A stretch of DNA of 64,000 nt from Lasiosphaeria ovina (taxonomy: Eukaryota > Ascomycota > Sordariomycetes > Sordariales > Lasiosphaeriaceae), in assembly GCA_033439765.1 (NCBI GenBank), contig JAULSN010000005.1:3859001-3923000 (forward strand). Direction: 5' to 3'. Made by a program: the position numbers and the translations under genes. This document shows positions 58,418 through 64,000 of the stretch, in pieces. Each line of letters begins with the position of its first letter. Position 1 is the stretch's first letter. Under the pieces are notes generated by a model. That model was not told where the DNA came from and searched no databases. It saw only the letters and a list, made by a program, of their open reading frames with translations.

Positions 58418-59572
58418 GGTTTTGGGGGGGATGAAGGGATTTGATGAAACACGAGTAAATGGGATGGAGGTTAATAGTGGAGATGGTACGCGATGTGATG
58501 GTTTTCCCGCTCGTGTTGCTGTGTTTTTTTGGCTCGGCTTGGTGAGGTTGGTTTAATGTGTCTCGGGCGTGAAAGATTCGATTGACCGCTGAATGAGCCC
58601 CCGTGACCGTCACCTCACGCCGACTCTGTTTTAGCCGGGGACTGGAGAGAAAATGTGAGCCGTGAAGCTTGGACACACTGTTTCGGTAAGAAACGTCGCA
58701 AAATATCCCCAGAACGAGTGAATAATACAGGTCAGGGTGTTTTTATATGCTGTGGTGATTGATTTGGCGAGACGAGTGGAGGTGAAGTTGGAGGTTCAAT
58801 CAGCCTTGTGGGGCGGCCGGAACGCCCATTTCTAACACTGGCCGGGGGGGGTGTGAACCCCTGCCCTCTCAGCGGCCAGGGACTGTCTGTCACTTCTCAC
58901 AAACGATTCGACCAGGCCGCTTTGTTGGCTGCATCCAGCACCACTAGCAGCAGCACCACCACCACTACCTACCTCATGGCTTGGTGCGAGATGACGGGCA
59001 GGAGAGTTGTCAAATCAGTCGAGCCTCCTTTTTGAGGCGCAAGGTCATGTGATCTGTAGGCCTCTGGCTGTTGTGGGCCGACCCGTGGGACGCTGAGACC
59101 ATCGCTGACGTCCATGCCAAAGCGGCGGTCGATGCCGTCTCACGTAGAACCCCACCCGATACCTGTATGTACAGTACCAAGCATACTTTAAATGCACAAT
59201 AAGCACCTAAGTCTTGTTGCGCGCCTTCCCTCAAACATTTGTTCGGCTCGCTGTTGGTAACAACTTGCAGGTGGTCAAGCCTCGTCTTTGCAGGGGGTGC
59301 GCCACTCTGACGAGCCATCATCCATTGGCGACGGACGGGGGCGCATTGTGACATCCATGTAACCTGCCCAGGCAGGCCGGCATCAAAGCGTCATTGTCAC
59401 AGCCAGCAGCAACGACATTCTCAAGAGTCGAGACTGAAACCCGTCCAAGAAACTAGAGCATACCGCACATTTTCACGCAAGCAATTCATTCCAGCTGGCT
59501 ACTTGCAGACCTCTGGAAAGTAAAAAAGATAAATAATAACACACCCATCTGCCACCATCAAAACAAAATAAC
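58418..59572. other. divergent promoter region
   Basis: 1.15 kb between two divergent start codons. It contains an ATGTACAGTACC motif near 59167-59178 and A/C-rich leader sequence before 59573. No gene is seen. Confidence 0.5.
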
Positions 59573-60238
59573 ATGGCAACAGCCACGCCGCCGCCCATCA
59601 ACATCCGGCTGCCGTCCAAGTACGCGAGCGCGAGCGCCAGCAGCACCAAGGGCGGCCCCGCGGACACCTTCACGGCCCCGCCGCTGGAATGGCTCCACCG
59701 GACCTGGAGCGTGACGCACTCGACGCTGTCCATGTGGCGCACCGCGCGCAACGTGCGCATCACCTACACGCCGCTTGACGCGGTGCCGGCCAAGAAGAAG
59801 GACGACAGCAGCAGCAGCAGCGGCGGCAGATCCCGCATCGACGACCTAGTCGAGTACGAGTCGGCCGACGGCAGCGGCGGCGTCAAGAGCGTGGCGGGCG
59901 TCGACACGGCGGCGGCGGCCGGCGACAGCGGCGCGTGGGACTGGCGCGGCCGCGGCTGGCTGTTCTTTGTGAGCAGCCACTGGGAGGTGCTGGCGTGGGG
60001 GGAGCGGCCGGTGGCAGGAGAGACGGCGACGGAGCGCTGGGTCGTGACGTGGTTCGCGCCCACGTTGTTCACCAAGGAGGGCCTCGACGTCTACTGCGAT
60101 CGCGCCGAGGGCGCCAGCCAGCAGACCGTCGACGACATCCTCGCCGCTCTCAAGACGCTCGACGCGCCGCCGCTCGTCGACATGTGCGCCAGGGACATGC
60201 GGCCCGTGCAGATCAGCCTGCCGTGGAAGGAGAGGTGA
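59573..60238 (+). CDS. conserved fungal protein, possibly lipocalin-like
   Basis: A single exon encodes 221 aa. ATG 59573 has an A-rich leader (AATAACATGGC). The protein opens with a Pro-rich start, then EWLHRTWSVTHSTLSMWRTA and RNVRITYTPL. A linker follows with Ser/Gly runs, then WDWRGRGWLFFVSSHWEVLAWGE, a WVVTWFAPTLFTKEGLDVYC block and a C-terminal helix (TVDDILAALKTLD). The alternating hydrophobic strands with WxxTHSTLxMW and GxGWLxFxxSHWEVL resemble a small beta-barrel (calycin/lipocalin-like) fold. That is only an impression from strand pattern; no ligand or reaction is known to me. It converges on the CIR_N gene, with 145 bp between stop codons. Confidence 0.75.
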   Translation: MATATPPPINIRLPSKYASASASSTKGGPADTFTAPPLEWLHRTWSVTHSTLSMWRTARNVRITYTPLDAVPAKKKDDSSSSSGGRSRIDDLVEYESADGSGGVKSVAGVDTAAAAGDSGAWDWRGRGWLFFVSSHWEVLAWGERPVAGETATERWVVTWFAPTLFTKEGLDVYCDRAEGASQQTVDDILAALKTLDAPPLVDMCARDMRPVQISLPWKER

Positions 60239-60383
60239 ATTCACGCCTGTATTCTATATAGGTACCTTAGTCTAAACAAGCCAATTACCAAGAATGTATC
60301 ACAAGGCCTCACGCAGTGTTTATTTTGGGTATTATTGGTGTGGGTATCTTGAGTCGCTACTTGCATGCTAGAAATAAATAACC

Positions 60384-61637
60384 TCAACGGTCGCCGTCGC
60401 GGTGGCGGCGATGCTTGCTGTCATGTCTATCGCTGATCGCCTTAGGCTTGTAGGATTGGTGACGGTGGCTCTCGTCGCCTCCGTGTCTGTGCTTCCCGTG
60501 CTGGCTGTCCCTTTCCCCTTTAGGCGACCCATTATGGCGTCTGTGGCGAGAGGATTCCTGGCCCTCGTGCTCTGCATGTCTGCCGCTGGCCGTATCGACG
60601 CCATCCCTAGTCCTGTTGCCGCCACTCCTCCCCTCTTCGCGACGCCGCCTGTGCTTCTTACTCCGCCGCTCCTCCTTCCTCAGCGACTCCAGCTCCCGCT
60701 GCCGCTCCTCGGCCTCCCGCCTCCGCTCCTTGTCCACCTCGCGCACCTTGGCGGCGCCGCGCTTCATCATGGCGAGCGGGTCGCTGGCGTCGAGCCGCGC
60801 GGCCTCGCGCGCCTTGCGCCCGGGGTCGTCGCGCCCAAACACGTTCTTGGACGGCACGGGTGCGGCCGACGACGAGTCGCCGTCGGGCGCCGCGTACCAC
60901 GGCCCGCCGTCCGTCAGGCCCAGCCCGTCCTTGCCGGCCGCGTTGACGAGGCGCATCTGATACTGGTCCTGGAACTGCCGCTTCGTCTGCGCCGCCTCGC
61001 GCTCCGCCTCCTCGTTCTTCTCGCTGCTGCTGTTGCCCCTGCCCCCTGGTGGGAGAAACCGCTGCTGTCCCATTTCGTCTACCTCGCCAAACAGCGAGAT
61101 GTGGCCCCGGCTGTCAACCAACGGTGCGGCTGCCGACGATGACGACGAGAAAGGCTTTGCCGAAGGCCCCACAAGCAGCTCGCGCGCCACGCGGTCGCCG
61201 GCCTCAGCCTGCTCCCGCGCGACCCGCATCTCGAAATCGGTGTCGTCCTCGCCAGCGCGCTTACGCTTCTTCCGGTCGGCGCGGCGGCTGTCGCCGTCCC
61301 TGGAGGCCGCTGCTGGTGTTTCGGCCGAGGTGCCATGGAGACGGCGTTTTCTCTCATCTTGATCCTCGCCACCTCCCTCAAGCGGCAGCGGCACCTCGCC
61401 GCGCAGGATGGCGAGTCGGCGCTCGGCGTCGGCCGCCTGCATGCGCTCCTCGTCGGCTTCCTCGCGGGCTCGCGCCGCCGCCTCGTCGCGCTGCACCCGC
61501 GCCACGTTGTCGGCATTGTACACGTGCCATGACTTCTTGCCGAGGAGATGGCTTTTTGCCCCGTGTCAGCCCAGCCTGCAAAAAAGACAAAAACTACCTG
61601 ATCTGATCTGGGTAGAGACAAGACTTACAGCGGCATG
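60384..61637 (-). CDS. CIR_N (LENG1-like) RNA-processing-associated protein
   Basis: Two exons in transcript order: 61637-61630 (8 nt, ATGCCGCT) and 61551-60384, encoding 391 aa. The 78-bp intron has a GTAAGT donor and an AAG acceptor. Splicing yields MPLHLLGKKSWHVYNADNVA, the exact CIR_N-domain opening of the LENG1 family, while the long exon alone has no proper start. After CIR_N (about 1-45) comes a charged helical stretch with DTDFEMRVAREQ, a middle with SLFGEVDE and GLTDGGPWYA, and a His/Arg/Ser-rich tail (RHRRHNGSPKGERD...) like those of splicing-associated proteins. CIR_N is also found in the splicing factor Cwc25 and the corepressor CIR, but their N-termini differ. Nuclear function is likely; the exact role is unknown. 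Confidence 0.85.
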
Positions 61638-62633
61638 GTTTCTGAATGGAAAGCTTCGTCGTCTGTACCCGAGGGCAGGGCGCCTTCGTTTGGAAGTGGA
61701 GCTGTGGGGGGTGAGGGTGCGAGGTGGTACATAGGTACCTAGTCCATAGGTAAGGTAACCTATATTGATATCCTTCCAGCACCCGCAGCCATGTCGTTTG
61801 GGGGCCTTCTGGTAGGCGAATCGTGCACTGCAATTTCTAGCTCAGCAGAGGGCCACTAGCCCGTATTTATTGTATGTACACGTGTATGTCCATACAGTAT
61901 GTACTGTACTTTTCCGTACTGTATGTACGATTAATGACGGGGTGTTGTCAGCCTACGTACCTTACCTCTAGGAACGAGCTCCAACAAACGGGCAACGGCT
62001 ACCCGCTGCGTCACCTCGGCTTCCCCTGCAGGTCTGTTTAGGCACGAGAAACTCTGCAGGTATATGGGGAATTCCAACTCGAAACTGGTAGGAAAGCGAA
62101 GCGTCCACGTTTCTAAAGTTCTACGAGCTTTCCTAACAATGTCCACGCCATATTTATTAAAGGTTCACAGTCAAGTTCATGACTCTCCGCTCGGGCACTT
62201 AAAAATACGCATTCCATGTGAATTTTGTGCCAGGGACGGAGCCAGGATATCGCTCAAAAGAGCTTCAGATTTGAGGCGTTTGCTTGACGATTGTTCACGA
62301 TTCCACTCAGGCGGTGCGGGACGGGAGCTCCTCGGCCGCCGGCTTTTTCTGGTTGATGCACAAATCAACCGTTTGCACAGGTGTATCTAGTTGTAGGCCT
62401 CAGTACATCAAAATACACATTTCGAAGAGCCTATCACGGCAACACACGTCTCCGAAGTCTCGTACGTACTCTGTTTACTGTGTAGTTGTTTGCCCCCCTT
62501 GCACCTGGCTTCCACTGCAACTGCGAGGCTGCCTGTCTCACAGACTAGGAGGCTGTCTTTGCGGATATGAAGGTCAAACCGCCATGTTCCTAGAGCGGGC
62601 AGCCGTTCCTTTGCTTCAAGACAGCATGTGCTC
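61638..62633. other. divergent promoter region
   Basis: 1 kb between the CIR_N and J-domain genes. It contains palindrome-rich GTACTGTA/TACAGTA sequence (61871-61929, with the perfect pair TACAGTA-TG-TACTGTA at 61893-61908) and TACCTTAC/GGTAAGGTAACC patches. No gene is seen. Confidence 0.5.
61893..61908 (+). repeat. palindrome TACAGTA-TG-TACTGTA in a GTAC-rich patch
   Basis: Perfect 7-bp arms around TG. A second TACTGTATGTAC follows 9 bp later. It lies 250-270 bp upstream of the CIR_N start codon and may be an operator-like site or simply local low complexity. Confidence 0.55.
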
Positions 62634-63653
62634 ATGATGGAACCGCCGAATGATCCTGACCACTATACCAACCTTGGGCTTTCCCAGAACGTAAACTTTC
62701 AAGACATCAAACGGGCTTTCCATAAACTGGCAAAGCTGCACCACCCGGACAAAAAGGCGCCAGGCCAGCATGTCGACGCTGCCGATTTCCGGAAGGTCAG
62801 TATCTGCCAACTTTTCCTACAGACGGCCCGGGACAGGAGCAAAACTGACGAAGGCATAACTCAGGTACGCGAAGCATACGAGTGTCTGAGGGACGAGAAA
62901 AGCCGTGCAAAGTACGACAGGATCTACTCTATGCTCCAAGATCAATGGACCAGATACAAAATTTGGCAAAAAGCCCAGCGCGAGGATGACAATAAGAGAC
63001 AAGCCCAGGAGGAGGATCGTGCTGCCAGAGAAAGAGCCGAACAACAACGACGGACACAAGAAGCTGAGAGTAAACGAAGAAGGGAAGAGCAATCAGAGAG
63101 AGAGAGAAAAGCAGCAGAAGCCGAGAGAAGACGAAAAGAGGAGGAAATACAAGCTACTCGGGCGAAAGCGGAGCGAGAGAGGAAGAGGGAGGAAAGAGAG
63201 AGGCTCGCCGAAGAACGCACCCGAGAGGCTGCCAGACGAGCACGCGAAGAACAAGAGCAGGCGGCCAGGGAGCGGATACGCAAGCAGAAGGAAAAGGAAG
63301 CAGCAATAAGATCGGAAGAAGCCGCAACGAGGACCAGGATCGAGCAGGAACGAGCTGCGCAGGAGCGACTGAAGAGTATCCTGATCGAGGAGAGGCAGGA
63401 AGATGCCCGCCGCACCTGGGCAAACATGAGAGAGGCAGCAGAGCGTCGTCGACAAGCCGATCCCGGTGCCCAGCCGGCGCCTCCTGGATTCCCGCATGAT
63501 TCTGCTTGTGCTCATCCACGCTTCGGATGGCCAAAGAAAAAGGGCAGAGCTACCTGTATGTTCTGCGGAGAGATCCGTAGAAAATGGCTGCATCGTTGCC
63601 CCGACTGCGAGGCATTGGCCTGCCCAAGCTGCATGCTTCTTGTCTCCCCCTAG
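62634..63653 (+). CDS. J-domain protein with coiled coil and C-terminal Cys-rich motif
   Basis: Two exons, 62634-62795 and 62865-63653, encode 316 aa. The 69-bp intron keeps the frame open, but splicing restores the J domain: DAADFRK-VREAYECLRDEK. The J domain (about 8-72) has DHYTNLGLSQ, the catalytic HPD in LHHPDKKAP and the helix-4 end SRAKYDRIY; it stimulates the Hsp70 ATPase. A highly charged Glu/Arg-rich helix of about 160 residues follows. The C-terminal 45 residues have CAHPRFGWPKKKGRATCMFC and then RCPDCEALACPSC, a probable zinc-binding module. The role and Hsp70 partner are unknown. ATG 62634 and ATG 62637 are adjacent; I took the first. Confidence 0.85.
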   Translation: MMEPPNDPDHYTNLGLSQNVNFQDIKRAFHKLAKLHHPDKKAPGQHVDAADFRKVSICQLFLQTARDRSKTDEGITQVREAYECLRDEKSRAKYDRIYSMLQDQWTRYKIWQKAQREDDNKRQAQEEDRAARERAEQQRRTQEAESKRRREEQSERERKAAEAERRRKEEEIQATRAKAERERKREERERLAEERTREAARRAREEQEQAARERIRKQKEKEAAIRSEEAATRTRIEQERAAQERLKSILIEERQEDARRTWANMREAAERRRQADPGAQPAPPGFPHDSACAHPRFGWPKKKGRATCMFCGEIRRKWLHRCPDCEALACPSCMLLVSP

Positions 63654-64000
63654 CTGGGCTTCAAAGACATCTCGACTCGCGCGTCACAGTAGCCGGCAGG
63701 TAGAGCGGTTGTAAGGATCGACGGGAACGAGAGCCTGCAACTTAAACATGGAAGAGAACGGGACGTATATCAATGGGCGGGACGGAATTGGTGGAGCTGT
63801 TGCTCGCTGCTACCTGGTTTCTGTATTTATGCGCAATTCCCGACCCCGAGCCTTTTTGGCATAAAGTTTAGTAAATAAATTAAACAGCAGCTCGTCATTG
63901 AACAGGTGGCATCCATTCCCGGGCTACAACGACAGGGGGTAACCGCAAGGTGGGCCACAAGGCTGCAGGGCGTATTGTAAAGCGTACAGTACCAGGTACG
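63654..64000. other. downstream spacer to window end
   Basis: 350 bp with the 3' region of the J-domain gene. A GCGTACAGTACCAGGTACG motif lies at the right edge. No gene is seen. Confidence 0.5.

Overview
The window is nuclear DNA of a filamentous ascomycete, most likely a sordariomycete close to the Sordariales/Chaetomiaceae. The evidence is as follows. Introns are short (59-205 bp), with GTRNGT-type donors, CTAAC/CTRAC branch points and YAG/AAG acceptors. A lone dispersed 5S rRNA gene lies between protein genes. There is a HET-domain gene, a decayed pogo/Fot1-like transposon with apparent RIP-type mutations, and GC-rich coding sequence with long AT-richer spacers. Protein families such as CAP20/perilipin, fungal DENN and fungal KXD1 point the same way. 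The species assignment is an inference.

Layout. 1-7085: the 5' end of a TCF25/Rqc1 gene (minus strand, runs off the left edge), a multi-pass membrane protein, and SCD6/Lsm14 (four exons). 8472-11593: a 5S rRNA gene, an intron-containing tRNA-Ala(UGC) with an unusual body, an intact but orphaned fragment of mitochondrial NAD(P) transhydrogenase, and RIB1 (GTP cyclohydrolase II). 12469-15446: a DENN-domain protein (minus). 15447-20009: a gene-poor spacer. 20010-23705: a large HET-domain gene (minus), interrupted by one in-frame TGA and carrying long charged coiled-coil insertions. 24745-26060: a deleted and mutated pogo-like DNA transposon with terminal inverted repeats of about 110 bp and a TA target duplication. 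26476-28026: BCD1. 28027-33370: about 5.3 kb without a supported gene. 33371-36393: CAP20-like perilipin and a pirin with an N-terminal hydrophobic anchor. 37735-37805: tRNA-Gly(GCC). 38694-40794: a GH47 alpha-mannosidase. 43517-44700: a stomatin/SPFH protein with a GC-AG intron. 45382-47366: SPB4 helicase (minus). 48667-49860: Dgk1-type CTP-dependent diacylglycerol kinase with an upstream ORF. 49861-54748: a spacer of about 4.9 kb. 54749-55582: KXD1 (BLOC-1-related), with a strong hairpin in its first intron. 57581-63653: four small genes (an acidic low-complexity protein, an unknown fungal protein, a LENG1/CIR_N protein and a J-domain protein).

There is no gene cluster with one shared pathway. 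Most genes are housekeeping: RNA and ribosome biology (TCF25/Rqc1, SCD6, BCD1, SPB4, the CIR_N protein, 5S rRNA, two tRNAs), membrane and lipid biology (DENN, CAP20, stomatin, DGK1, KXD1) and secretory glycosylation (GH47). The accessory part is the block 15.4-26.1 kb, with the broken HET gene beside the decayed transposon. The most notable observations are the HET nonsense codon with its insertions, the transhydrogenase exon-sized orphan, the Pro-like tRNA-Ala, and the intronic hairpin in KXD1.
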